Positions 1-7,761 of a DNA stretch of 47,717 bases are shown here, one piece after another. This stretch comes from Akkermansiaceae bacterium (lineage in GTDB: Bacteria > Verrucomicrobiota > Verrucomicrobiia > Verrucomicrobiales > Akkermansiaceae): positions 1 to 47,717 of the forward strand of contig JAPKDA010000005.1 of NCBI GenBank assembly GCA_028822695.1, read 5' to 3'. Position 1 is the first letter of the stretch, and every line of letters begins with the position of its first letter. The translations under genes and the position numbers were made by a program. The notes under the pieces were generated by a model. The model did no database searches, was not told where the DNA came from, and was given only the letters and a program-made list of their open reading frames with translations.

Positions 1-133
1 GAGTTCTGTCAATGACAGGATGAGCTGGGAATTCCCGCAGGGGACCGGGGAGGGGGCCTTGGTTTGGAAGCGACAAAGCCCCCGGCGGGCTGAAAGTCGG
101 CGAGAAGGGCTGAAGCGTAGTTTATGGTCTTCT

Positions 134-298
134 CGCGCCCCTTTAGGGCGCTGGCTTCGTGCGGTTCGGAACCCAGGGCGGTGTTCGTAACCTCACTTGC
201 CCTGGGCTTTGCTGTCTCGGCCCATCAGGCCGGGGGAACTGGAGGGCTTGGTGAGGTTGGCCCATCGGGCCGGGAAACTGGAGGACTTGGTGGGGATT
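134..298. repeat. Hairpin cluster and 40-bp tandem repeat, probable dispersed intergenic element
   Basis: No convincing gene lies in positions 1-401. Four short hairpins follow one another here. The arms are GCGCCC (135-140) with GGGCGC (146-151), CCCAGGGC (172-179) with GCCCTGGG (199-206), CGGCC (218-222) with GGCCG (228-232), and GGCCC (259-263) with GGGCC (267-271). The last two belong to a degenerate tandem duplication with a 40-bp period (about 219-258 and 259-298), and a third partial copy starts near 299. The pattern resembles REP-like palindromic elements of Verrucomicrobiota and Planctomycetota. That assignment rests on general familiarity and was not checked by search. Confidence 0.5.
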
Positions 299-401
299 GG
301 CCCCGAGAAAGCATCGCGGGGGGAGTTCTGTTGATGGTGGCTTTTAGCCGTGCGAATTGGTCATCCCGGAGGTAGGAGTCTCGCCTGTGAAGTGTCTCAA
401 T

Positions 402-827
402 ATGGCGAATTGGCGAGGTGGGCTGGTGATGCTCTGTTTTTGTCTGTCGGTATCGTCCTGTGGCCTGTTGAAGCGCTCGATGGGATCGTCGGGTGGAGGG
501 GCGGCTGAGGAGGCGGTGCAGGCCGCATCGATCCAACGCGTTGGGGAGGTGGCTTCGGTGCATTTGGACGAGGGCTTTGTGTTGATTCGGCGTTATGGTG
601 GCGGGAGATTACCGCAAGGGTTTGAGTTCTATACCCAGAGTTCCACGGGGGATACGGCATCGTTGCGGCCGACCGGGGAGCAAATGGGGAGATTTTACGC
701 GGCTGACATCGGCGGTGGGGTTCCAAAAGCGGGGGATGTGGTGATTGGAAGACGGCTTCCAGAGGGATCGGAGGCGCCTTCCGTCCCTACTCAGGCCCCT
801 AAAAAGCAGGGGTTTAATTTCCCCTAA
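402..827 (+). CDS. Predicted lipoprotein of unknown function
   Basis: This gene encodes a 141-residue protein with an N-terminal signal peptide ending in a lipobox. The hydrophobic run is followed by VSSC with Cys20 as the acylated residue, so it should be membrane-anchored and face the periplasm. I chose the ATG at 402 over the in-frame TTG at 357 because it puts the signal sequence at the very N-terminus. After a Gly/Ala-rich linker comes one small, probably beta-rich domain (about residues 45-125) containing a segment GEVASVHLDEGFVLIRR, then a Pro/Lys-rich tail. I do not recognise the family with confidence. It stands alone ahead of the MarR gene, separated by 194 bp, and nothing in the context points to a role. 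Confidence 0.6.
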   Translation: MANWRGGLVMLCFCLSVSSCGLLKRSMGSSGGGAAEEAVQAASIQRVGEVASVHLDEGFVLIRRYGGGRLPQGFEFYTQSSTGDTASLRPTGEQMGRFYAADIGGGVPKAGDVVIGRRLPEGSEAPSVPTQAPKKQGFNFP

Positions 828-1021
828 GGCGAAATACCGCCGGGTTTTTGAAAAATATCAAGGAGATAGGGGCTCTGGGCCCTGAAAAGTCAGGAATTCC
901 TGAGATTATTTAAAGTTTTCTTATGTTGCTCTTGTAAAATTTACCAAAACCGGGATATCTTCCCTTTGAAGTTGCTGGGCACCCAAGAAACTACCAACTA
1001 ACCATTACAAGTAGAACAGTC

Positions 1022-1483
1022 ATGAAATCAAGCACAGCAAATCAAACTCGTGGATCTATACAAGCCGATGCAGATCGTCTCGCGGACTTCGTGTTGTTCA
1101 CGCAGCGGTCGTGTATCCTCAATTTGTCGACTGAGTTGAACCGTGGGAACATTTCGTTCCCCCAGTTCTTCTTGCTCGCCTACCTTTCAAGCGAAGATTA
1201 TCTGACGATGTCGGATATTGCTAAGAAGATGGGGCACTCAACGGCAGCTGCGACTGGACTTGTCGACCGTCTGGAGAAACTCGGCTATGTCGAGCGTATC
1301 CATGCTGCGGAAGACCGGCGCAAGATTATGGTCCGTATCACCCACAAGGGCACGGAACTTGTGGCACACATGAGAAAGGAAATCGCTTTGAACCTCGCAG
1401 ACGTCATGTCTGAGATGGACGAAGAGGAGTCCGAAACGGTAGAGCACGCTAAGCGCGCTGTTGCCGCTCGTGGTGCCATGTAA
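1022..1483 (+). CDS. MarR-family transcriptional regulator
   Basis: This 153-residue protein fits the MarR family: an N-terminal dimerisation helix, then a winged helix-turn-helix at about residues 45-115. The recognition region contains MSDIAKKMGHSTAAATGLVDRL, and the wing carries the typical basic turn DRRKIMVRITHKG. A C-terminal helical segment would complete the dimer interface. MarR proteins normally bind palindromes near their own promoter and release DNA when a small ligand or oxidant is bound. No ligand can be inferred here. The ATG start lies 194 bp after the lipoprotein gene, so it probably has its own promoter. Downstream, a hairpin with a T-rich tail looks like its terminator and overlaps the predicted start of pgeF. 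Confidence 0.85.
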   Translation: MKSSTANQTRGSIQADADRLADFVLFTQRSCILNLSTELNRGNISFPQFFLLAYLSSEDYLTMSDIAKKMGHSTAAATGLVDRLEKLGYVERIHAAEDRRKIMVRITHKGTELVAHMRKEIALNLADVMSEMDEEESETVEHAKRAVAARGAM

Positions 1484-1525
1484 TTATTTGGACAGCCCTA
1501 CGCCAAGGAAACTTGTCGCGGCCTA

Positions 1526-1568
1526 GAAGCCTCCGCTATCTTCCCCCAGATGGCGGAGGCTTCTTTCT
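1526..1568 (+). terminator. Intrinsic terminator-like hairpin after the MarR gene
   Basis: An 11-bp perfect stem forms between GAAGCCTCCGC (1526-1536) and GCGGAGGCTTC (1553-1563) with a 16-nt loop, followed by a T-rich tract. It lies 43 bp after the MarR stop codon. The right arm and the end of the loop contain the predicted ATG of the next gene at 1550. Confidence 0.65.
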
Positions 1569-2227
1569 TTCTGGATAATGTGAATAAGCACCCTGGGGTC
1601 CAGGCGGATTTCGTGGGACGAGTGGCTGGGGTGCCGGTGAGCACCGACAAGGAGGCCACTGTGAATAAGTTGGAGCCAGCCCACCGGGAGCGGGTTGAGG
1701 AGCTGGGATTTGAGTGGTCGGAGCTGAGGAGGGCTGAGCAGGTGCACGGGGCGGAAGTGGCGGTGGTGACGGGATCAGAGGAGGCTGTTTTGGCGGGTGT
1801 GGATGGTTTGGTGAGTGGGGTGGCAGGGATGATTTTGGGGATTTACGTGGCGGATTGTGCGGCGGTGTATTTGGTGGATCGGGGGAGCGGGGCGATCGGA
1901 TTGGTTCATTCGGGGAAAAAAGGGACGGAGATGGGGATTGTGCCCAAGGCGGTGAAGCGGATGAAGGAGGCGTTTGGGACGCGGGTGGAGGAATTGGAGG
2001 TGGCGATCGCTCCGTGTATCCGGCCGCCGCATTATGAAGTGGATTTCGCGGCAGAAATCGTGAGTCAGCTGGTGGCGATGGGGGTTCCTGTCGGGCAGAT
2101 CAGTGACAGCGGCGTCTGTACCGGGGAAGAGGTGGCAGATTTCTACTCCTACCGGACCGAGGAAGGTTGCACGGGAAGGATGTTGGCCTTGTTGGGGATC
2201 ACGGAGCAGGAGAAGCTGGGGGCATGA
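1550..2227 (+). CDS. pgeF: Polyphenol oxidase / purine nucleoside phosphorylase family (YfiH, DUF152)
   Basis: This 225-residue protein belongs to the YfiH/PgeF (copper oxidoreductase-laccase domain) family, whose members cleave purine nucleosides and have been linked to peptidoglycan editing. The three expected metal ligands are present: His66 in QVHG, Cys103 in ADCAAV and His120 in LVHSGKKGT. The last motif is usually HAGWRGT, so the residues after the His differ from the common pattern. A second conserved Cys156 sits in APCIRPPHYEVD. The start is uncertain: the ATG at 1550 lies inside a terminator-like hairpin without a clear ribosome binding site, and GTG at 1580 is an alternative. The 3' end overlaps ispE by ATGA, which indicates translational coupling. 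Confidence 0.85.
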   Translation: MAEASFFLDNVNKHPGVQADFVGRVAGVPVSTDKEATVNKLEPAHRERVEELGFEWSELRRAEQVHGAEVAVVTGSEEAVLAGVDGLVSGVAGMILGIYVADCAAVYLVDRGSGAIGLVHSGKKGTEMGIVPKAVKRMKEAFGTRVEELEVAIAPCIRPPHYEVDFAAEIVSQLVAMGVPVGQISDSGVCTGEEVADFYSYRTEEGCTGRMLALLGITEQEKLGA

Positions 2228-3051
2228 AGATCGAGGTGCCAGCCAAACTGAATCTATCCTTGCGGATCGAAGGGCGGCGGGAGGATGGGTTTCACGAGTT
2301 GGAGACCTTGATGGTTCCTGTGCCGGATCTGCACGACATTCTTGAGGTGGAGCCGGCGGAGGAATTCAGCTTTTCCTGTGATCAGGAGGGAGTTCCGACC
2401 GACGAGGGGAATTTGGTGGTGAAGGCGGTTCGATCTTTTGAGAAGACCACGGGTAGGCCCTGTCGGCTGGCAGTGCGTTTGGAGAAGCAGATTCCGCATG
2501 GGGCGGGACTCGGGGGAGGGAGTAGTGATGCGGCAGCGATGTTGATGGTGTTGAATGCTTTGAGCACTGAGAAGCTTCGGATGGATCAGTTGTTGGAGCT
2601 GGCAGGGGAGTTGGGGTCGGATGTGCCGTTCTTTTTGCAGGGCACGGCGTGTCGTTGTCGGGGGCGGGGGGAGAAGTTGGAGGCGGCGCCGGTGGAGGAG
2701 ATGGATGTGGTGTTGGCGAAGCCTTCATTCGGGGTGTCCACGCCGGATGCGTATGGGCGGTGGAAGGATTCGAAAGAGTTGCCGGGAGTAGACTATGAAT
2801 CCCAGCATTGTGATGGGGTGGACTTGGTGAATGACTTGGAGCGGCCGGTGTTTGAGAAGTTTCCCTATTTGGCGGAGTTGAAGATGTGGTTTCTCGGGCA
2901 GCCGGAGGTTCAGGGAGCGTTGATGAGCGGATCGGGAGCTACGGTGTTTGCGGTGCTCCGTGATGGGTGTTCTGCTGAGAAGCTGGAGGGGCGTCTGCAG
3001 AAGGAGATGGGGCCGGGTCTGTGGACTTGGTCTGGCCGGGTGGGCGAATAA
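2224..3051 (+). CDS. ispE: 4-diphosphocytidyl-2-C-methyl-D-erythritol kinase
   Basis: IspE phosphorylates the 2-hydroxyl of CDP-methylerythritol in the MEP pathway to isoprenoid precursors, in the cytoplasm. The 275-residue protein has the GHMP kinase layout. An N-terminal PAKLNLSL carries the catalytic Lys8, the glycine-rich ATP loop PHGAGLGGGSSDAA covers residues 91-104, GSDVPFF (131-137) carries the catalytic Asp133, and a C-terminal glycine loop reads MSGSGATVF. Length matches the family. I place the start at the ATG at 2224, which overlaps the pgeF stop by four bases. An upstream in-frame ATG at 2167 would add an unrelated stretch read from inside pgeF. The mechanosensitive channel gene follows closely. 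Confidence 0.95.
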   Translation: MKIEVPAKLNLSLRIEGRREDGFHELETLMVPVPDLHDILEVEPAEEFSFSCDQEGVPTDEGNLVVKAVRSFEKTTGRPCRLAVRLEKQIPHGAGLGGGSSDAAAMLMVLNALSTEKLRMDQLLELAGELGSDVPFFLQGTACRCRGRGEKLEAAPVEEMDVVLAKPSFGVSTPDAYGRWKDSKELPGVDYESQHCDGVDLVNDLERPVFEKFPYLAELKMWFLGQPEVQGALMSGSGATVFAVLRDGCSAEKLEGRLQKEMGPGLWTWSGRVGE

Positions 3052-3090
3052 TTGCTGGTGGAGGAGCTGGATGCTGTGGAAGATGGGGGA

Positions 3091-4761
3091 ATGCAGGGAG
3101 AGCGGTGCAGTTGGGTATGGGTTGTCGTTGTTTTGGCGTGCTTGTGGAGTGGGACGGGGGCCTTGTGGGGTCAGGCTGGGGGAGAGGTAGACCGGGAGTT
3201 CAGAGCGAGAAATATCAAGACTCTGGTGAGTCTGAAGGAGGTCATCGAAGAGACGGAGCTCGCTCTCGCCGAGAAGCGGGAGCTGAAAGAAAGCGCGTCT
3301 ACGGAGGAGGAGACGGAAGATCTGGCGAAGGAGATTGATCAATTGCGGAATCGATCGACCGGTTTGCGCGAGGAATTTGCGAAGTTGGCGACTGGAGTTG
3401 GCGAGGCTGAGTATGAGAGGGTGGGGGAAGAAGTCTCGGAGCTCAGCGAGGAGTTGGAGCAGATGGGGCGTTTGTTGGTGAGTGAGTTCAACGATGCGAC
3501 GGCCTCGGCGAGGGAGTTGGAGGATATGCGGGCCACGCTGAGCATGCTTGCGCAACGAGAGGACTTGGCAAATCGGGCCTTGGTTCGATTGGCCGTTCTG
3601 GAAGAAGGAGAGCTCGAAGAAGATTTGAAGGTGTTGTTGGAGAGGTCGCGCACGGCCTGGGAGGGGAGGTTGGCGGAGGTGAGCAGTCAAAAAGATGGGC
3701 TAAATTTACGATTGCAGCATCGGGAGGCGGAGAATGTATCCTTGATTGAATCCCTGTGGGGGATGGTAGGAAGTTTTTGTACACAGCGGGGGAGGAATCT
3801 CCTGGTAGCCGTTCTTGTTTTTGTCGGGACCAATTTGATCTTGCGGTGGTTTCATTATTTCATTCGAAAATACGGCCCCTTGCATCGCACCAAGAGGGGT
3901 TCATTTCTGGTGCGGGTGTTGGACGTCTTGTATGGCACGTTGACCGTGGCGATTGCCCTGTTGGCAGCCTTTGGCGTTCTTTACTCGGCGGGAGATTGGT
4001 TGCTGGTGTCCTTGGGGTTCATTTTTGTGGTGGGATTGCTGTGGACGATGAAGAACACGCTTCCGGCGGTCTTTGAGCAGGTGAAGTTGGTGCTCAATTT
4101 GGGTCCGGTCCGGGAGGGTGAGCGCTTTGTGCATGGGGGGCTGCCATGGAAGGTTGATTCGCTGGGGTTCTATAGTGAATTCAGCAATCCAGAGCTGACG
4201 GGTGGGGTCTTGCGGCTGCCGCTTCGGGCTCTCATCGATGAAAATTCGCGGCCCTACACGGAGAAGGAGCCTTGGTTTCCGTCGTCGACCAATGATTGGG
4301 TGATTTTGTCCGACTCGACGTACGGGAAAGTCGTTTCGCAGACACCTGAGCAGGTCATCGTGCTCAAGCTGGGAGGGAGTCGGGTGTTTTATCGGACGGA
4401 CACGTTCCTGGGGCTGAATCCAGAGAACCTGTCGCGTAACTTCCGCATCGATGTGGTGTTTGGGATCGATTATGCGCACCAGGCGGATGTGACCACGACG
4501 ATTCGCGAAGTCTTCGAAACGCGGACGAACGCTGAGTTGATTTCGCTCGTTGGGGAGGAAGGGTTGATCTCGTTGAAGGTGGAGTTCCGGGAGGCGGGGG
4601 CCTCATCGCTGGACTTCGAACTCATTGCCGACTTTTCAGGGGAGATCGCGTCGAAGTATAATACGCTGCACCGGGCGATTCAGCGAATCTGTGTGGATAT
4701 CTGCAATGAGAATGGCTGGGTGATTCCGTTCACGCAGGTGACGGTGCATCAGGCTGGCTGA
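3091..4761 (+). CDS. MscS-type mechanosensitive channel with long periplasmic coiled coil
   Basis: This 556-residue membrane protein begins with a signal peptide (residues 1-26, cleavage near ALWGQA). A highly charged coiled-coil stretch follows to about residue 225, rich in Glu, Leu and Arg heptads. Three hydrophobic segments lie at roughly 235-255, 273-295 and 300-322. Next come the pore-lining region and MscS beta domain (about 325-420), and a C-terminal alpha/beta domain. Proteins of this type open on membrane tension and release solutes on osmotic downshock. The extended N-terminal coiled coil recalls the MscK/MscM-like subtypes, although it is much shorter. I chose ATG 3091, preceded by a purine-rich stretch, over TTG 3052. 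The gene converges on the methyltransferase gene and their ends overlap by 32 bp. Confidence 0.8.
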   Translation: MQGERCSWVWVVVVLACLWSGTGALWGQAGGEVDREFRARNIKTLVSLKEVIEETELALAEKRELKESASTEEETEDLAKEIDQLRNRSTGLREEFAKLATGVGEAEYERVGEEVSELSEELEQMGRLLVSEFNDATASARELEDMRATLSMLAQREDLANRALVRLAVLEEGELEEDLKVLLERSRTAWEGRLAEVSSQKDGLNLRLQHREAENVSLIESLWGMVGSFCTQRGRNLLVAVLVFVGTNLILRWFHYFIRKYGPLHRTKRGSFLVRVLDVLYGTLTVAIALLAAFGVLYSAGDWLLVSLGFIFVVGLLWTMKNTLPAVFEQVKLVLNLGPVREGERFVHGGLPWKVDSLGFYSEFSNPELTGGVLRLPLRALIDENSRPYTEKEPWFPSSTNDWVILSDSTYGKVVSQTPEQVIVLKLGGSRVFYRTDTFLGLNPENLSRNFRIDVVFGIDYAHQADVTTTIREVFETRTNAELISLVGEEGLISLKVEFREAGASSLDFELIADFSGEIASKYNTLHRAIQRICVDICNENGWVIPFTQVTVHQAG

Positions 4762-5536
4762 TGGAGTGCCCGGGGAGATCGACCCGTTGCGCGATGAGCG
4801 TGAAGACGGTGGCGTCTTCGAGAGGGGAGCCGTCTTCGGGGTCGAAGTTGACGATGGTTTGGTCGACCTTGAATCCGTGATCGGCGAGGACGGCGGTGAG
4901 TTCATCGGCTTCGAGCCAGTGGATGTTTTCGGAGCATTCGTGGGTTTCGAGGAGTTTGCCTGTCGGAGAGTGGAGGGCGTAGCGGTGCTCGCGGGTGAGG
5001 AGGCGGAACTCCGGGTCGAGGATGTGTTTGGTTTCGACGGTGGCGCGGGTTTCGTCGGGGAGGACGAGGTCGCGATCGGAGTACCATTCGTTCTCGGGGA
5101 CATCGCCGTCGAGTTCGGCGTGGGGGATGAAGGCGGTGAGATAGAGCCAGCCGTCCGGGTCGAGGGCGGTGCGGAGGGCGAGGAGGAGGCGGGAGGGGTC
5201 GGTGGCCAATTGGAAGGTGAAGGCGGGGATGCTGAGGGTGGCGTAGGTGTGGGGAAGTTCGAGGGATTCGATCTCGCCGTGGTAGAAGGTGGGCTTGAGG
5301 TTGAGAGGCTGGGCCTTTTCTCGGCCGAGTTCGAGCATGTCGGCGGAGAGGTCGATGCCTTCGATGTCCAGTCCGTCGGCAAGGAGGGGGAGGAGGAGTC
5401 GTGCGGAGCCGCAGCCGAGTTCGAGGGCGCGGCCGGGGTGGAGTTTGTGAAACTCTTTGAGCAGATCGAGTTCGCTTGGTCCTTCTTCGGCATCCCAGAA
5501 GACATCGTGAAGTTTTGCTTCGAGGTCGCGGTACAT
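4730..5536 (-). CDS. Class I SAM-dependent methyltransferase
   Basis: This 268-residue cytoplasmic protein has a Rossmann-type methyltransferase fold. Motif I ALELGCGSARLL (residues 37-48) binds SAM, and the acidic residue ending strand 2 is in IEGIDLS (58-64). A PHTYATLSIPAFTFQL segment at about 94-109 fits motifs II/III of the family. The C-terminal part (about 165-250) is beta-rich, as in small-molecule methyltransferases related to UbiE/COQ5 or TehB-like enzymes. The substrate cannot be predicted. It starts 8 bp after the antiporter stop codon on the same strand, so the two are probably cotranscribed. Its 3' end overlaps that of the convergent channel gene. Confidence 0.8.
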   Translation of the reverse strand: MYRDLEAKLHDVFWDAEEGPSELDLLKEFHKLHPGRALELGCGSARLLLPLLADGLDIEGIDLSADMLELGREKAQPLNLKPTFYHGEIESLELPHTYATLSIPAFTFQLATDPSRLLLALRTALDPDGWLYLTAFIPHAELDGDVPENEWYSDRDLVLPDETRATVETKHILDPEFRLLTREHRYALHSPTGKLLETHECSENIHWLEADELTAVLADHGFKVDQTIVNFDPEDGSPLEDATVFTLIAQRVDLPGHSISQPDAPSPA

Positions 5537-5544
5537 GGTCTTGG

Positions 5545-7401
5545 TCAGGAACCGCGCATGATCTCCTCCTCTGCGGAGGGCTTGGCGGGCTCGCTGGGGG
5601 TGATGAGAGAATAGATGGTGGTGCCCGGGACGATGTTTTCGAGGTCGGCGGGGGCGGGGCGTAGTTTGCGGCTTTCGTCGTGAAGGAAGAGGACGATGGC
5701 ATCCTCGCCGTAGGTCAGGGTGAAGTCCTCCAGAGTAAAGACGTCCGTGATTTGCGTTTTCTTGACGAGGGCGCCTTCGCGGGAGAGGGCGGTGAGCTTG
5801 GGGTAGGCGGGAGCTCCGCGGAAGCAGACGCGTCCGCGATTATGTGAGGCGACGGCATTGGTGTGGTGGGAGTTGCTGTCTTGGGGAGAGATTTGCCAGA
5901 CGTTGGCCTTGCCGAAGATGTGGGAGAACTCGCGGGTGGCGAGGGAGTTGATCTCGTCGTTGGGTGTCGCGGTGATGAGTTGGCCGATGCCAGAGAAGTC
6001 GAGTTCTTCCTCGGCGTACTCCGAGAGGATATTGGCGCGGACGGCGCGGAGGCCTTCGAGGCGGGCCGCGGCGATTTTTTCGTATTTGGTGTCGAGGAGG
6101 AGAACACTGTGGCCGTCATCTTGGAGAGCCTTGGCAATTTGGCGGATCCATTGATCGGCGCCGGCGAAGAGGACGCCGGTGGAATTCTTTGAGGCGAGGC
6201 CAAGGGCGCGGGCCATGGGCGCGGCGATGATGCCGTAGAGGAGGACCGTGGCGATGATGACGAGAAAGACGATGGGGACGAGTTGGTCGGCCTGTGCGGC
6301 GATGGACTCCGGAAGCGTTCCTTCGTGGGCGGCGTGTTGGAGTTCGATGGCGAAGATGGAGGTGACGGCGGCGGCGACGATTCCCCGGGGGGCGATTCCG
6401 GCGAGGAAGATGCGGTCTCGGAGGGTGAGGCGTTTGGAGAAGGTGGTGGCGATGAAGATGGATGCGGGGCGGGCGATGAGGATGAGTCCGCCGATGAAGA
6501 CCAGGCTGGGGATCAGGACCCCGCCGAGTGCGGAGGGGGCGATGCGGCCGGAGAGGAGGATGAAGAGGAGGGAAATGATGAGGACGCGGAGGTGTTCCTT
6601 AAAGGCGAGAATTTCGCGCACGGAGACCGTTTTCTGGTTGGCGAGGGCGATGCCGAGGACGGTGACGGTGAGGAGACCGGATTCTTGCTGGATGGCATTG
6701 GAGGCAGCGAAGGCTCCTCCGACGACGGCGAGAAGGAAGACGCTTTCCAAGAAGTCTGGGATGAGGTGGTGACGGAGGAGGAGTTCGATGATCTTTGCGA
6801 TGACGATGGCGAGGACGACGCCGACGAGGAGGGTCTTGCCGAGGAGGAGGAGGATGGTTTCGGTGGCGCTGCCGAATCCGCCGGCGACGGCGACTTGGAA
6901 GACGAGGACGGCGAGGATGGCGCCGATGGGGTCGACGACAATGCCTTCCCATTTAACAATGGAGGAGATCTTGCGAACCGGTTTGATGATACGGAGGAGG
7001 GGGCCGATGACGGTGGGGCCAGTGACGACGAGGATGGCGCCGAGAAGGGAGGCGACGGCCCAGTCGAACTTGAAGATGAGGTGGGCGAGAACAGCGGTGA
7101 CGACAAAGGAGACGACGACGCCGATGGAGCAGAGGCGAAGGACGGGGACGCCGGCTTCGCGGAGTTCGGAGAATTTGAGGGTGAGTCCCCCTTCGAAGAG
7201 GATGATGGCGACGAAGAGTCCGACGATGGCGAGGAGAACGTCCTGGCGGAGGTAATTGTCGATGTTGACGCCGGTGACGGCGGAAAGGCCGAAGCCGAAG
7301 GCGAGGAGGAGGAGAATGGAGGGAAGCTTGAGCCGCCAAGAGACCAGCTGGGCGAGAATGCCCAAGCCAAGGACGAGAACCAGGTAGGTCAGCGGTGCCA
7401 C
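5545..7401 (-). CDS. CPA-type Na+(K+)/H+ antiporter with C-terminal TrkA-N domain
   Basis: The N-terminal 400 residues form about 12 hydrophobic segments of a monovalent cation/proton antiporter. They contain the FEGGL signature (about residues 69-73), TGPTVIGPLL, the WEGIVVDPIG motif with the ion-binding Asp, and a late APRGIVAAAV segment. From about residue 410 a soluble Rossmann-like TrkA-N/RCK domain begins (TGVLFAGADQWIRQIAKAL) and is followed by a beta-rich TrkA-C-like tail. This layout is that of NhaP/KefC-like exchangers gated by nucleotide binding. At 618 residues the length fits. Start is GTG at 7401. It lies 92 bp downstream of a small lipoprotein gene and just upstream of the methyltransferase. 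The opposite strand carries long acidic open frames here, which I regard as compositional shadows. Confidence 0.88.
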   Translation of the reverse strand: MAPLTYLVLVLGLGILAQLVSWRLKLPSILLLLAFGFGLSAVTGVNIDNYLRQDVLLAIVGLFVAIILFEGGLTLKFSELREAGVPVLRLCSIGVVVSFVVTAVLAHLIFKFDWAVASLLGAILVVTGPTVIGPLLRIIKPVRKISSIVKWEGIVVDPIGAILAVLVFQVAVAGGFGSATETILLLLGKTLLVGVVLAIVIAKIIELLLRHHLIPDFLESVFLLAVVGGAFAASNAIQQESGLLTVTVLGIALANQKTVSVREILAFKEHLRVLIISLLFILLSGRIAPSALGGVLIPSLVFIGGLILIARPASIFIATTFSKRLTLRDRIFLAGIAPRGIVAAAVTSIFAIELQHAAHEGTLPESIAAQADQLVPIVFLVIIATVLLYGIIAAPMARALGLASKNSTGVLFAGADQWIRQIAKALQDDGHSVLLLDTKYEKIAAARLEGLRAVRANILSEYAEEELDFSGIGQLITATPNDEINSLATREFSHIFGKANVWQISPQDSNSHHTNAVASHNRGRVCFRGAPAYPKLTALSREGALVKKTQITDVFTLEDFTLTYGEDAIVLFLHDESRKLRPAPADLENIVPGTTIYSLITPSEPAKPSAEEEIMRGS

Positions 7402-7493
7402 GTGGCTACCTTGTACCGCGCGGGGCGCTCAGAGAATCAAGAAAATGTGGTAATCTGGAAAGATCGGCGACCGCCGATCGACTAGAAACCGCC

Positions 7494-7670
7494 TCAGGAA
7501 GAGCCGGAGCCGTAGCCTCCAGTGGGGGCGTAAATGGGAATGCCGCCGTTTGTGCGTATGGCATTGGAGGACGATGGCGAGGAGCAGGCGGAGAGGAGGG
7601 TGGCGATGAGGACACCGAGGAGGGTCAGGATTAGTTTTATAGGGTTGTCTTGGATCGGCGCGCTGGTCAT
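7494..7670 (-). CDS. Small predicted lipoprotein (58 aa)
   Basis: A short reading frame encodes 58 residues beginning MTSAPIQDNPIKLIL. A hydrophobic stretch (about residues 12-26) ends in the lipobox LLSAC with Cys29 as the predicted acylation site, and a Ser-rich linker and a short tail ending GGYGSGSS follow. It resembles the many tiny entericidin-like or orphan lipoproteins of Gram-negative bacteria, and I do not assign a function. It reads in the same direction as the antiporter gene 92 bp downstream and may share its transcript. The divergent dGTPase gene starts 91 bp away on the other side. Codon use on the minus strand matches the neighbours. Confidence 0.6.
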   Translation of the reverse strand: MTSAPIQDNPIKLILTLLGVLIATLLSACSSPSSSNAIRTNGGIPIYAPTGGYGSGSS

Positions 7671-7761
7671 TGGGCGGGGTGGAGCAGGGATTATTCCCCG
7701 ATTTTCGAAAAATGGGTAAAATGGGGTTTGCAGGCGGGGCTGGGGGCGTCACGAATGGGCA

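Noticed and set aside
6283-7485. 400-codon highly acidic open frame on the + strand
   Set aside because: It lies opposite the antiporter gene, whose membrane segments and motifs are clear. The Glu/Asp/Gly-rich composition is what results from reading the complement of a C-rich coding strand.
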